From UBA2705 sp963977125 (GTDB lineage Bacteria; Pseudomonadota; Alphaproteobacteria; Micavibrionales; Micavibrionaceae), in NCBI GenBank assembly GCA_963977125.1, contig CAXBNJ010000002.1, positions 310,001 to 374,000 of the forward strand: 64,000 nucleotides of DNA, read 5' to 3'. Positions 35,844-44,557 of this stretch are shown in pieces. The notes beneath the pieces are model-generated. The model searched no databases. It had not been told where the DNA came from and was given only the letters and a program-made list of their open reading frames with translations. The position numbers and the translations under genes were made by a program. Each line of letters begins with the position of its first letter. Position 1 is the first letter of the stretch.

Positions 35844-36707
35844 TTATGGGCAATGAGGCGTTTCCAGCACTGTAAAGTCAACCAAATCTTGCTTCAATAC
35901 ATAGTCATGGTAATTTAAGCGAATATCAGACAGCACACCTGTTTCATATAAAGTCGCGCTGAGTTCATAATCAGACATACCTCTATTGGCGCTTTTGGCA
36001 CTTTTTGTGAAATAGGCCATGTTTACACGCCATTTCTCTGCAGACTCATCAATGCCTTCAAAACGGGTCGCCATTGCGTTGTCATTAGGATCAGCCTGTG
36101 AGATTAGCGTACTAATCGTTGTCACGCCCTTGCGCTCTAAACCATCAAACACATCCAAAGAGAAAAAACGCTTATCCGCGCGGGCACGTCGTATAACGCT
36201 CTTAGAGTGCTCCGTCGGGAAGATAAGATCCCCTTCATAGATTTCTTGTAATGCATCAGGCTTTGTATATGTCGCACGTATGCTTTTAGACCCGCCGCTT
36301 TGCTCTTTTTGCGCATGACCACGCATCGCTTCAATTTTTTTACCCGCAATTATATGATTCATAGCAAAATTATATTTCTCACCATTCACCGGCTCATAGG
36401 TTACGGTTTGCGTCTTTACATGTGCCGAGGGCTTATCTGAGAAATGATAAACCAGATCAAAATCATATATAGTGTTCCACGCCGCACAATCATAATTAAG
36501 CGTATAGACCATTTGCCCTTTAATAGATGTAATCGTTGATGAGGGTTTAGTCTCACTGAGTGACACATCATAAACCGCTTTATGAGAAAGCAACTCAACA
36601 TCGTCACTCACCGCCGCCTGCGCATAAAGATCCGAAGAGGGTTTAAATGATGTTACGCTGAGTAAAGCGCCACAAAATAATATACACAGAGTCTTATACG
36701 TCATCAC
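35844..36707 (-). CDS. eipB: EipB family (DUF1849) periplasmic envelope protein
   Basis: EipB proteins support cell-envelope integrity in Brucella and relatives. The 287 residues begin with a signal peptide (LCILFCGALLSVTSF). The mature protein starts the family pattern LLSHKAVYDVSL, with MVYTLNYDCAAWNTIYDF in the first half and TVLETPHCP at the end. The two conserved cysteines (in DYDCAAW-like and PHC contexts) can form the EipB disulfide. It is upstream of divK on the same strand with a 158-base gap. Confidence 0.85.
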   Translation of the reverse strand: MMTYKTLCILFCGALLSVTSFKPSSDLYAQAAVSDDVELLSHKAVYDVSLSETKPSSTITSIKGQMVYTLNYDCAAWNTIYDFDLVYHFSDKPSAHVKTQTVTYEPVNGEKYNFAMNHIIAGKKIEAMRGHAQKEQSGGSKSIRATYTKPDALQEIYEGDLIFPTEHSKSVIRRARADKRFFSLDVFDGLERKGVTTISTLISQADPNDNAMATRFEGIDESAEKWRVNMAYFTKSAKSANRGMSDYELSATLYETGVLSDIRLNYHDYVLKQDLVDFTVLETPHCP

Positions 36708-36980
36708 ATTACTTCTTTTTCTGTTGGTTTTTTAAGTCCATCGCGAATATGCGGCAAAATATGCCTAGCCATCAGGCAAAAAGAGCCGCTAAGGACAAGG
36801 TTACCCACCCAAAACAGATAAGGCAAATCTTATTTTTATCCACTAAAGCCCCGTATTTAGGCGCTTTATCTGTTTGGCACAGCGTTCGCATAGTATTTAG
36901 CAGGAGCAAACAAGCCCACTGAGTAAAATATAATAAAGCTGTTTGCATTGGGGAAATCTAAGAATTTAAGGTAAGAGTGC

Positions 36981-37886
36981 ATGTTAACACAATCATCTCA
37001 AATATCCGCGAACACACCAAATCAGATCATGCCATCTGTACAAGACTTTGAACGTCTTGTTGCAGCACATGACAGCCGCGCTGAAGATTGGAAATCATTC
37101 GCATCTAAAGCCTTAAGCATCTTTAGAGACCTTCGTCAGAATTTAAAAAATGCGCAGGGCGTCATTGCCCAGCAGCAACAAACAATAACAGAATTAGAAA
37201 AGCTTGCTGATTCAGATTGCCTTACAGGTTTAGCCAATCGCCGTCAGTTCGAAAGAGCTTTCCACGCTGAAATAGAACGCATTAATCGCGGCAAAAGCCG
37301 TGGCGGTCTACTGGTTATGATTGACCTTGATAACTTCAAGCAAATCAACGATCACTTTGGCCACCCTGCTGGCGACGCATGTTTGAAAGTCGTTGCAGAC
37401 TTCTTACAAAGCCAAGTTCGCTCTTTAGATCTTGTTGCACGCCTTGGTGGGGATGAATTTGTAATCGTATTTTCAGACGCCGATGCTGATGGCGCCATAG
37501 ACCGCACACAACAAATCGCCATAGATTTAAATAAACTGTGCCTATCATGGGAAGGCGAAGCAATTGAAATCCGCGCTAGTGTTGGCTTAAGAAGCTTTTC
37601 TGTTGGTGACGAAGCTGAGCACATCATGAGCGCTGCAGATGATACTTTATATGAAGATAAAAAGTTAAATAAAAACAAGTTTACCCATACGACCCAAACT
37701 ACACACACAAACCCACTACACACACACACTATGCCTACACACACACAGACTATGCCTACACCTACACACACACATAATACCCAACCCATAATTGGTCAGA
37801 TAGCGTTTGACCCAACGAACCTAAAAGCGCTAGAAGATCAATTATTTAAGGGGGAAAATATTTCGGTCCTCACACTACACCAGTAG
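36981..37886 (+). CDS. GGDEF diguanylate cyclase with a Thr/His repeat tail
   Basis: This predicted c-di-GMP synthase has 301 residues. An N-terminal helical region (about 1-80, ending in a QQQQTITELEKLADSD coiled coil) precedes a GGDEF domain. GGDEF is at residues 156-160 and the inhibitory RxxD (RSLD) at 147-150. After DTLYEDKKLNKNKF comes a 35-residue Thr/His/Pro/Met stretch encoded by (AC)n tracts, then a short tail. The repeats could alter the C-terminus by slippage. No sensory domain or membrane segment is visible. Confidence 0.9.
   Translation: MLTQSSQISANTPNQIMPSVQDFERLVAAHDSRAEDWKSFASKALSIFRDLRQNLKNAQGVIAQQQQTITELEKLADSDCLTGLANRRQFERAFHAEIERINRGKSRGGLLVMIDLDNFKQINDHFGHPAGDACLKVVADFLQSQVRSLDLVARLGGDEFVIVFSDADADGAIDRTQQIAIDLNKLCLSWEGEAIEIRASVGLRSFSVGDEAEHIMSAADDTLYEDKKLNKNKFTHTTQTTHTNPLHTHTMPTHTQTMPTPTHTHNTQPIIGQIAFDPTNLKALEDQLFKGENISVLTLHQ
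37682..37788 (+). repeat. Four (AC)n tracts inside the GGDEF gene
   Basis: Alternating AC runs of about 9, 12, 11 and 11 bases lie at 37701-37709, 37718-37729, 37737-37747 and 37764-37774, separated by TATGCCT-type spacers. They encode Thr-His dipeptides. Changes of one AC unit would shift the reading frame. Confidence 0.9.
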
Positions 37887-37956
37887 CCCAAAACCAAAGA
37901 AATTACATCACTTGCCTCCCTAGCCTAACCCATACCCTAAGCAAGTGGATTCCCCC

Positions 37957-37997
37957 AAACCCGGACTGTAAGAATTACAGTCCGGGTTTATCTTTGT
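37957..37997 (+). terminator. Terminator after the GGDEF gene
   Basis: A perfect 14-bp stem (aaacccggactgta/tacagtccgggttt) has a 5-base loop AGAAT and is followed by ATCTTTGTTT. The T-run is interrupted, but the stem is very strong. Confidence 0.85.
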
Positions 37998-38105
37998 TTC
38001 TCACTTTTAATTGTCAGTAAATCATCCAAAGCTGATATTCTATATTGACATTCGGACGCAACGTATCGAAAATGCCTCTATTACACAAATATTGGAGATT
38101 TAAAA

Positions 38106-38771
38106 ATGAGCAAAGCTGCACAAGCTGTGAAATCGCGCGCATCCGCCTTGGCCGATGTTATTGGCGATGTTCAACAAACAGAAAAAACCACAGAAAAAGC
38201 CCCCGCAAAAAAAGCGGGCCGCCCACGCTCAGAAAAATCACGCAAAGCTATTGTCACGGCTGTAAACCGCATGTTGCTACACCGTAATGCCTCCGAGCTT
38301 TCTATTGAAGCAATCTCAAAAAAAGCAGGCGTCGGTAAAACCACAATATATCGTTGGTGGCCAGATAAGGTTTCTTTGATATTAGAAGCCATTAACGCCA
38401 ATGGCGCGAATATACCGCAACCTATACACAAACCTGCTGGTGAAAGACTTTTATGGCAGCTTGAGCGTTTCTTACGCTTATTACGCGGTCGTAACGGCAA
38501 AGTCATTATCGAAATGATGGCACAAGCCCAATCGAGCAAAGAAACATTAAGCAGCTTTTACGAAAGCTTCATGCTTGTTCACGAAGAAAACCTCGCTGAG
38601 ATCATCGAAATTGGCAAAGCCGCCGGCGCGTTTAGAAAAGACCTCGACACTGCTATGGCCGTTGATATGATTTATGGCGGAGTCGTCTATCACTTGATGA
38701 GTGGTTCAGACGAGTTAGAAGAAGACTTCATTGAACGCTACCCGCAAGAAGCATTACGTTTAGTGCGCTAA
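38106..38771 (+). CDS. TetR/AcrR family transcriptional regulator
   Basis: The 221 residues start with a basic AT-hook-like stretch (APAKKAGRPRSEKSRKA), then a TetR helix-turn-helix (EAISKKAGVGKTTIYRWWPD). The YRWWPDK motif is common in the TetR subgroup with a C-terminal TetR_C_33-like ligand domain (ETLSSFYESFMLVHE). It stands alone between terminated genes, so its targets are not evident. Confidence 0.9.
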   Translation: MSKAAQAVKSRASALADVIGDVQQTEKTTEKAPAKKAGRPRSEKSRKAIVTAVNRMLLHRNASELSIEAISKKAGVGKTTIYRWWPDKVSLILEAINANGANIPQPIHKPAGERLLWQLERFLRLLRGRNGKVIIEMMAQAQSSKETLSSFYESFMLVHEENLAEIIEIGKAAGAFRKDLDTAMAVDMIYGGVVYHLMSGSDELEEDFIERYPQEALRLVR

Positions 38772-38877
38772 ACAGCGAAACCGCCACATAACGAAGCCAC
38801 AATTAAAATCAAACTCTATCTGGGGGAAACTTTAAGCTGTTCTTTTATAAGCTTAAAGCGCTTCGCTTGTGTACTTG

Positions 38878-41178
38878 CTACTGGCCACTAGCCGTCGCTG
38901 TATTATTCAACATATGTTCCACCAAGGCTGCGCTTGGCATGCCGTTTACAGGTATATTAAACATCGATTGATAAGACCGTATAGCATCTTCAGTCATTGG
39001 ACCGCTAACGCCATCCGCAGGACCAGGATATAAACCCAGCGCCATAAGCTGTTCTTGAATAGGTGCAATCAACTCAAAACTCGCCATATCAGGCATGACT
39101 GAGCGCACATCAATAATCTCATTTTCTTGTGGTGATCTGCTTTTTACGCGCGCAACAGATTGTGGAGCGGCATTATTCGCACTTGCTGCAGACTGGTTTT
39201 TCTGGGGCATAACACGCTCACGCTCAACCCGCACGACATTACGTACTTCTTCAAGCGACAAGCCAAGTTTGGTTGTGAGCTGACTAAGTGCATTTTGCGC
39301 ATCTATATTATCTTGGTCAGACGCGAGATTATACCAGAATAAAGCTTTGTTATTATCGCGGCGCCCCAATAAAGCATTCTCATAGATCAAACCAAGATTA
39401 AAAGCCGATTCAGGAACGCCCGCTATGGCCGATTCTTCAAAATAATGCACCGCAGATTCAATAGAATATGGAACGCCAATGCCTTCAGCATAAGCAATAC
39501 CTAAATTATACTGCGCTTCCGGATGCCCAAGTAAAGCCGCACTTTGATAAAGAGCAATCGCGCGCTCCATATTTTTTAACGTCCCTAGACCTTGTTGATA
39601 CAGCACGCCCAAATTATAACGCGCATTAGCCACATTTTCATGACCCGACTCACCGAACCAAAATACAGCGCGTTCAAAATCTTGCGGAACGCCATCTTGC
39701 CCTGCCGTATATAAAGCGGCCAAATCATGTTGTGCTTCTGGATTGCCACTAAATGATGCGGTTTCGATCTCTTTGGCAAAACCGGTTAAGCGTGTATCTG
39801 GATCCATGCGTGCTGATAAAGGCTCACTGGCTTTACTTGCCGCTATCTTATTCGCGGCGCTTTGTTCGAGCTGCTTTAACTGTGCAGATAATTCTACAGC
39901 AGAAACCACCGTGGCTTGTTCAGCCATAACAGGCGCAGAAGGCTTAATTGAAATTTCTGGCTGTACAGGCTGCACAGAGAGGGTCGCCGTATCCGATACA
40001 GCTATAGGCGTAGATACAGCAGAAGACACGACGACTTCTGGCTCTACATCAACGATCACCGCCATATCAACAGGAACGCTTGCAGGGATCTCTGGCTGAG
40101 CCATAACCTTATCACTGCTCTCTGTTTGTATTTGAGATTGAGATTGAGATTGAGATTGATCCTGAGCTTGTGGCTCAATTGAATTCATCATCGCCGCAAC
40201 GCTGTCCATATCATAAGCATTACTCGCTAATGTTTTATCGACTTCCGCTTCAAATTTTGCAAAATCAGAGGGGCTTGCACTGGCTATAGCCGCGGCGCGC
40301 GCGCTCATAGCCGCAGAGGCTTCTGCGCTAGAGGCCGCATAATCAGCATCCGCTGTATAAAGCGGTTGCTTCGGCATTGTAATTTGTATCGAAGGCCCAA
40401 AATGGCTAAAGGCCCATAAGCCCGCCACGCCGACAACCAACAACACAGAAACAGACACACCGTTAAATAGGCGGCGTTTAATCATCGCCGCTTCTTCATC
40501 AACAAGCGCTTCTGGTGTTTTTGCAGGCGTTACATCGTTGTGATCTTCAAATAATGATGCGCTGTCAATTTGCGGTAAGCTTGTACGCTGCGCAACCGAT
40601 CTATCCGTTAGCAAAACAAGCGCTTTAGCTTCTAGCGCTTCACGCGTCGATGTTACGGCTTCTTCAATGATATTGATTTTACGATTGAGGCGGATTTTAT
40701 CTTGTGAAATGCGCTCTAACTTACGCACCATGCTGGCATTTTCTTCACTCACGCCATCAAGGCGTTCTACCGCGTTAGAGGTAACGCTTTCTATCGCATT
40801 GAGCTGTTCTATAAAAATAGAGCTATTTTGTTGAGTGCGTTCTACTTCTTCACGGATAAACGAATATGATTTTTCGCTGCGCCCTGTGCGCTCATCCAAA
40901 TCGCCCAATAAGCGCCGTGTTTCTTCTAACTCACGCCATAGTAATTCGCGCTCAGTTTCCGAGCGGCGTAATTGTTGTGAAACAGTATCCAGTAATTTAA
41001 CAATATAAGCTGTTTTGTCTTTGCCCATGCTTACAGGTAAAGAGCCATTAGCTGCGCGCATGACTTTTTTGCCGCCATTTGACACTTCCGGTGCTTTAAC
41101 ACGTTCTTGGCTTTGCGTTTTCGCTGTGGCTTTTATATTCATAACCGATACCCAAAGATTATATATCCTATGGCCCAT
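38878..41178 (-). CDS. PodJ-like Sel1-repeat and peptidoglycan-binding membrane protein
   Basis: The architecture resembles PodJ, the polar organelle development protein. AGAGGG 5 bases upstream favours the ATG at 41178 (766 residues). Residues about 55-195 are coiled coil (LRRSETERELLWRELEETRR). One membrane segment spans about 239-259 (VSVSVLLVVGVAGLWAF). A long Ala/Gln/Ser/Val-rich region follows, including DQSQSQSQSQIQTE. Sel1 repeats lie at about 465-615 (ARYNLGVLYQQGLGTLKNME, AQYNLGIAYAEGIG). A C-terminal peptidoglycan-binding domain contains LMALGLYPGPADGVSGPMT. A polar role is inferred from the architecture. Confidence 0.82.
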   Translation of the reverse strand: MGHRIYNLWVSVMNIKATAKTQSQERVKAPEVSNGGKKVMRAANGSLPVSMGKDKTAYIVKLLDTVSQQLRRSETERELLWRELEETRRLLGDLDERTGRSEKSYSFIREEVERTQQNSSIFIEQLNAIESVTSNAVERLDGVSEENASMVRKLERISQDKIRLNRKINIIEEAVTSTREALEAKALVLLTDRSVAQRTSLPQIDSASLFEDHNDVTPAKTPEALVDEEAAMIKRRLFNGVSVSVLLVVGVAGLWAFSHFGPSIQITMPKQPLYTADADYAASSAEASAAMSARAAAIASASPSDFAKFEAEVDKTLASNAYDMDSVAAMMNSIEPQAQDQSQSQSQSQIQTESSDKVMAQPEIPASVPVDMAVIVDVEPEVVVSSAVSTPIAVSDTATLSVQPVQPEISIKPSAPVMAEQATVVSAVELSAQLKQLEQSAANKIAASKASEPLSARMDPDTRLTGFAKEIETASFSGNPEAQHDLAALYTAGQDGVPQDFERAVFWFGESGHENVANARYNLGVLYQQGLGTLKNMERAIALYQSAALLGHPEAQYNLGIAYAEGIGVPYSIESAVHYFEESAIAGVPESAFNLGLIYENALLGRRDNNKALFWYNLASDQDNIDAQNALSQLTTKLGLSLEEVRNVVRVERERVMPQKNQSAASANNAAPQSVARVKSRSPQENEIIDVRSVMPDMASFELIAPIQEQLMALGLYPGPADGVSGPMTEDAIRSYQSMFNIPVNGMPSAALVEHMLNNTATASGQ
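40134..40157 (-). repeat. Hexanucleotide microsatellite in the PodJ-like gene
   Basis: Four perfect gagatt units (plus strand) encode the QSQSQS run of the periplasmic linker. Gain or loss of a unit keeps the reading frame. Confidence 0.9.
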
Positions 41179-41423
41179 AGACACCCTCTTTAAAAAGACG
41201 CGTTACAGCCACACAAGATAATTCTGTTTTCCCTAATATCGGCACTTTACAAAATTAAGTCTGAAAAATCTAGTTATTTTTAGAATCAGCAGCAGATTGT
41301 CCACACCACCGTCTGCCCTATACTTGACAGAAAAACACGAAAAGCGTAGTGATTTAAACGATAAGAACATAAAAAAGATCATAATCTGGGCAATAACCAG
41401 AAAGAATATTAGGGAGAATCACC

Positions 41424-41984
41424 GTGGATATAGTCACGATAATTGCACCGCCGCTTGCAGGCAAAGGCACACAATCAAAAAAATTAGCTGAAAAAACAGG
41501 CTGGGTTCATATAAGCACGGGTGATTTACTGCGTGATCGTATGAAGGGGAACAGCAAAGTCGCCAAGGAAATACGCGCCGCCATGAAGAATGGTGCTTTC
41601 GTCAGCCCCGACCTCGTCGATAAGCTGTTAAAAGAGCGCCTTGCTAAGGATGATTGCAAGGCTGGCGTTATTTTGGATGGCTATCCCCGCACCCTCGCCC
41701 AAACCGTCAACTTAAAAAGCATCTGCGCGGAAGCCAATCGTAACTTCCTCGGCGCTGTATTTATTGACGTGCCTTATGCGGAGTTATTTAACCGCCTCGC
41801 CCAGCGCGGCCGTGCCGATGACAAACCTGAGCTTTTAAAAAATCGCCTTAAAGACTACGAAAACCACACAAAATGGGTAGCAGAGCTTTATCAACGCCAA
41901 GGCACACTGCACAACATCGATGGTACATTGCCCCTTGATGAGGTCGCGGATAAAATTTACACAATTTTGCAGCCTAAACCGTAA
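41424..41984 (+). CDS. Adenylate kinase family protein with an altered P-loop
   Basis: This nucleoside-monophosphate kinase-like protein has 186 residues and a GTG start (AGGGAG 7 bases upstream). It has STGDLLRDRM, GVILDGYPRTLAQT and RLKDYENHT, all adenylate kinase motifs. The P-loop reads APPLAGKGTQ (residues 8-17) instead of GPPGAGKGTQ, changing the first and fourth Gly to Ala and Leu while the Lys and Thr remain. The short LID and the length fit AK1-type enzymes. It may be a divergent second adenylate kinase; the housekeeping adk would lie elsewhere. Confidence 0.85.
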   Translation: MDIVTIIAPPLAGKGTQSKKLAEKTGWVHISTGDLLRDRMKGNSKVAKEIRAAMKNGAFVSPDLVDKLLKERLAKDDCKAGVILDGYPRTLAQTVNLKSICAEANRNFLGAVFIDVPYAELFNRLAQRGRADDKPELLKNRLKDYENHTKWVAELYQRQGTLHNIDGTLPLDEVADKIYTILQPKP

Positions 41985-42136
41985 AAAAATTCACGCATAC
42001 GACTCGACGCCGTAAAACCGCGCTCAAGCCGCTTAATATCAGGAAAAACATCCTATGCGTCAGCCCCTAAAAAGGCGAATAAACGGCGCTTACGCACAGC
42101 AAATTAGAAAGATCTGCTAAATACGCAATTTAGTGC

Positions 42137-42165
42137 TTGACCTGAGAAAAGAGATTATGTAGTTT
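42137..42165 (+). promoter_or_regulatory. Possible promoter upstream of tRNA-Gln
   Basis: TTGACC at 42137-42142 and TAGTTT at 42160-42165 are separated by 17 bases, about 65 bases before the tRNA. The -10 match is only moderate. Confidence 0.3.
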
Positions 42166-42229
42166 TCAATCCGTTCAGAGCCGTTGATTTCGGTCAACCT
42201 TCTACCGCACTCTGATCGTCTAAAATTGT

Positions 42230-42303
42230 TGGGGTATGGCCAAGCGGTAAGGCACCGGTTTTTGGTATCGGTATCCCTGGTTCGAATCCAGGTACCCCAG
42301 CCA
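42230..42303 (+). tRNA. tRNA-Gln (anticodon TTG), CCA encoded
   Basis: The acceptor stem TGGGGTA pairs with TACCCCA, G is the discriminator and CCA is encoded. The D-arm (GGCCAAGCGGTAAGGC), an anticodon loop with TTG flanked by a CCGGT/ATCGG stem, and the T-arm with GTTCGAATC are all present. The 74-base gene is complete. Confidence 0.97.
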
Positions 42304-42323
42304 TTTAGCTCTCATCAAAAAAA

Positions 42324-43106
42324 TCAAAATTTTAATATGGAGATTACCGAGCCACAAGGGCTATGATCAGATGCATCCACGTGAGGCGGAAGATTATCTA
42401 ATGGGGATAGGCCGCAAGAACGAGCTGACTTTACGAAAACCCAGTCGAGCTTTCTGTTTTTATCTTTTTCGGTTGGGGTAAGGTCCCCATCAGAAATAAA
42501 GCCCGCATCAAAAAGATACGCGCATCTGGACATAGGCTCTCCGATTTCACCTGCGTTTTCATTGAAATCTCCTGCGATAACATAAACATCAGCATCCGTA
42601 CTTTCCAAAAACTGCGTATATGTTTTTAGTTCTTCATAACCATTATGTTTCGTTTGGCTCTTAATCGTTTGATTGAGCTCATCGGGGTTATACCCTTCTA
42701 AGTGCACAGAGAGTATTGCTGAGACAATGCCCGTATCATGGTTTTTGACTTTGACAAATGCAGCAGATCTGTACTTTTGGGGATCGGGTGTCTGAATATT
42801 TCCAGCTTCTATGACTTCAAGCCTGTCCGTGTTCACGACTATGGCTGTACCATGAGCAGCCTCTGGATTTGAGTTGCTGTGATTACAGTAAGACTCGACA
42901 TTGAAATGTTCTCTAAGGTTAGAGATTGTGGATGGAGAAACCTCTTGTAGGCAAGCAATATCAAAATCATAACTATTCAAGTTATCTGTTATTTGATCTT
43001 TTCTCTCTTCCCAATTGCTTTGTTTTTTATTCTTCGCGAGGCCTTGCCTCGTCTTATGTTTTAAAGCATGGAAAGGGTTTAAAATATTATAAGACATGAC
43101 TCTCAT
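42324..43106 (-). CDS. Endonuclease/exonuclease/phosphatase (EEP) family protein
   Basis: The 260 residues carry the EEP fold signature: MSYNILNPF at the start, metal-binding Glu in DFDIACLQEVSPS, VIAGDFNENAGE and the C-terminal HVDASDHSPCG. Substrate (DNA, RNA, lipid or phosphoester) is not predictable. Its ATG at 43106 overlaps the stop of a truncated small gene (TAATG). Its 3' end is only 20 bases from tRNA-Gln. There is no signal peptide, so the protein is probably cytoplasmic. The position suggests insertion. Confidence 0.85.
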   Translation of the reverse strand: MRVMSYNILNPFHALKHKTRQGLAKNKKQSNWEERKDQITDNLNSYDFDIACLQEVSPSTISNLREHFNVESYCNHSNSNPEAAHGTAIVVNTDRLEVIEAGNIQTPDPQKYRSAAFVKVKNHDTGIVSAILSVHLEGYNPDELNQTIKSQTKHNGYEELKTYTQFLESTDADVYVIAGDFNENAGEIGEPMSRCAYLFDAGFISDGDLTPTEKDKNRKLDWVFVKSARSCGLSPLDNLPPHVDASDHSPCGSVISILKF

Positions 43107-43213
43107 TATGCTCTCCCTATGGCCAATACAGCAGGATCACCGGGTGAGCCTATAAAGGCTAAAGCATTAGCCAAACGGCTCATCGTTTCTAGATCGATTT
43201 TTAATTCTGACAT
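43106..43213 (-). pseudogene. Truncated copy of the 60-residue gene at 44206-44388
   Basis: The frame encodes 35 residues (MSELKIDLETMSRLANALAF, then IGSPGDPAVLAIGRA). The first 31 residues match the start of the intact small gene almost exactly, after which the sequence diverges and ends at a TAA that overlaps the EEP start codon. AAGGAG lies 7 bases upstream of the ATG, so it may still be translated and couple to the EEP gene. It may be a remnant or a leader peptide. Confidence 0.8.
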
Positions 43214-43282
43214 AGCGGCGCTCCTTAAAGCTTTGTAATATGGATCTCTATGGTACGTGAAGAGCAGCCCCTTTGTCCATAG
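43123..43282 (-). repeat. Upstream copy of a duplicated 160-base module
   Basis: This stretch, including the promoter-side flank and the first about 31 codons of a small gene, recurs at 44302-44458 with a few mismatches (for example taaagctttgtaatatg against taaagttttgtaatatg). The two copies are in direct orientation about 1.2 kb apart. Confidence 0.88.
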
Positions 43283-43453
43283 TTACGCGCGCGGGGCATT
43301 GCCTTAAAAAAAATAAGCCTGATGACTTGATAATGTTATAATGCAGTCTAGATGCCTGGTGCGAAAGCTCTGTATCGTAACGATAGAAGCTTAAGAAGAC
43401 GCCTTTATAAATTTAGTAAAGCCAAACAAGCCAAACAAGAAAGTCGAAAAACT

Positions 43454-44077
43454 ATGTATACACTTTATTCAATCTCAGGAACATGCTCTACAGGCATTAC
43501 CGTTTTGCTCGAAAAACTTGGTGTCGAGTTTCAAACTATTCAACGCGCAGATGTGCCGAATTACTTAGAAATCGTTCCGACAAACGCCGTTCCTGCTTTA
43601 AAAACAGAAGAAGGGCAAATCATCACCGAAGGCGCGGCAATCGTTTTATATCTTCTTGAAAAGCATAAAAACGATATGATGCCATCGGCTTTACCTGCAA
43701 AAGCAGAATTTCTACAATGGCTTATGTTTGATTACGCCACACTGCACCCTGCCTATGCAAAGATTTTCACAATCGCGATGAAAGTCGAAATTGATGAATC
43801 AGAAAAAGCAAAAGTCATGCAGCAATTGGGCGATCATTTATCTGGCCTCTGGGCGATACTCGATAAGCGCCTCGCTGATCAAAAATTCATAGTCGGCGAA
43901 CAAGCCAGCGTAATCGATTATATGGCCACTATCTATAGCAGTTGGGGTAATTACTTCCCTGACGTTAAAATCACACTGGGTAAAAATGTAGAGCGCTTAA
44001 TCGCTGACGTACAAAACCTGCCTGAATTTAAAGCTGGCTACGCAGCTGAAAACACAGCCTTTAAAGCTGCGGCATAA
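43454..44077 (+). CDS. Glutathione S-transferase family protein
   Basis: A 207-residue GST with a thioredoxin-like N-terminal domain (MYTLYSISGTCSTGITVLLE, then VPTNAVPALKTEEGQIITEG with the cis-Pro and glutathione-binding loop) and an all-helical C-terminal domain (FIVGEQASVIDYMATIY). I chose the ATG at 43454 by family N-terminus; the frame is open upstream to 43352 but that part is Lys/Arg-rich and unlike GST. No strong RBS is visible. It lies between the duplicated modules. Confidence 0.88.
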   Translation: MYTLYSISGTCSTGITVLLEKLGVEFQTIQRADVPNYLEIVPTNAVPALKTEEGQIITEGAAIVLYLLEKHKNDMMPSALPAKAEFLQWLMFDYATLHPAYAKIFTIAMKVEIDESEKAKVMQQLGDHLSGLWAILDKRLADQKFIVGEQASVIDYMATIYSSWGNYFPDVKITLGKNVERLIADVQNLPEFKAGYAAENTAFKAAA

Positions 44078-44100
44078 ATCACACGGAAAATAAGCATCAA

Positions 44101-44134
44101 AAAAAGCCGCGCTAAAAAATAGTGTGGCTTTTTT
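44101..44134 (+). terminator. Terminator after the GST gene
   Basis: A 13-bp stem (aaaaagccgcgct/agtgtggcttttt, two G-U pairs) has loop AAAAAAT and ends in a T-run. Confidence 0.9.
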
Positions 44135-44205
44135 ATTGTATTCTTATGGGCGTGTAGGGCCTCTACACTGTGCAACTGTGCAACTGTGCTACTGCCCCCC
44201 TCCCC

Positions 44206-44388
44206 TTAATCCTTATCTATAAGCATCGACAGCGCCGCATTACGATGCGCGTTATTGATATCTTTGGGATCTTCACTGGCCACCGCTTCGCGCAGCGCCA
44301 CCACAGCCGGATCACCGGGCGAGCCTATAAAATCCAAGGCATTAGCCAAACGACTCATCGTTTCTAGATCTATTTTTAATTCTGACAC
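44206..44388 (-). CDS. Unknown 60-residue protein (intact copy of the duplicated gene)
   Basis: The duplicated copy at 43213 begins ATGTCAGAA, and this one GTGTCAGAA, so I place the start at the GTG at 44388 with AGGGGC upstream. The 60 residues (ETMSRLANALDFIGSPGDPA in the middle, AALSMLIDKD at the end) form no family I recognise. It looks soluble and helical. The truncated copy next to the EEP gene shows the module has been duplicated. Confidence 0.65.
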   Translation of the reverse strand: MSELKIDLETMSRLANALDFIGSPGDPAVVALREAVASEDPKDINNAHRNAALSMLIDKD

Positions 44389-44458
44389 GGGCACGCCCCT
44401 TAAAGTTTTGTAATATGACTCTCCCTGGGTACTTGAAGACCTTACGCTTTATCCACAG
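44302..44458 (-). repeat. Downstream copy of the duplicated 160-base module
   Basis: This is the partner of 43123-43282. It contains the intact gene start and the same promoter-side flank (ttgtaatatg and tccacag), so the promoter was probably copied too. Confidence 0.88.
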
Positions 44459-44557
44459 AAACGGCTACAATTAGACATATGGCTCTGTATCTGCCGCTCG
44501 CGAATGAATGCCCTCCAAATTGAAAAATGAAGCCAACTTCACCTCGGTAAAGAAGAG

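Noticed and set aside
37682..37788. CRISPR-like array
   Set aside because: The periodic sequence is a coding microsatellite without constant repeats or unique spacers of CRISPR size.
37352..37789. A 145-residue frame with Val-Cys repeats opposite the GGDEF gene
   Set aside because: The repeats are the complement of the (AC)n tracts; there is no RBS and the GGDEF domain is on the other strand.
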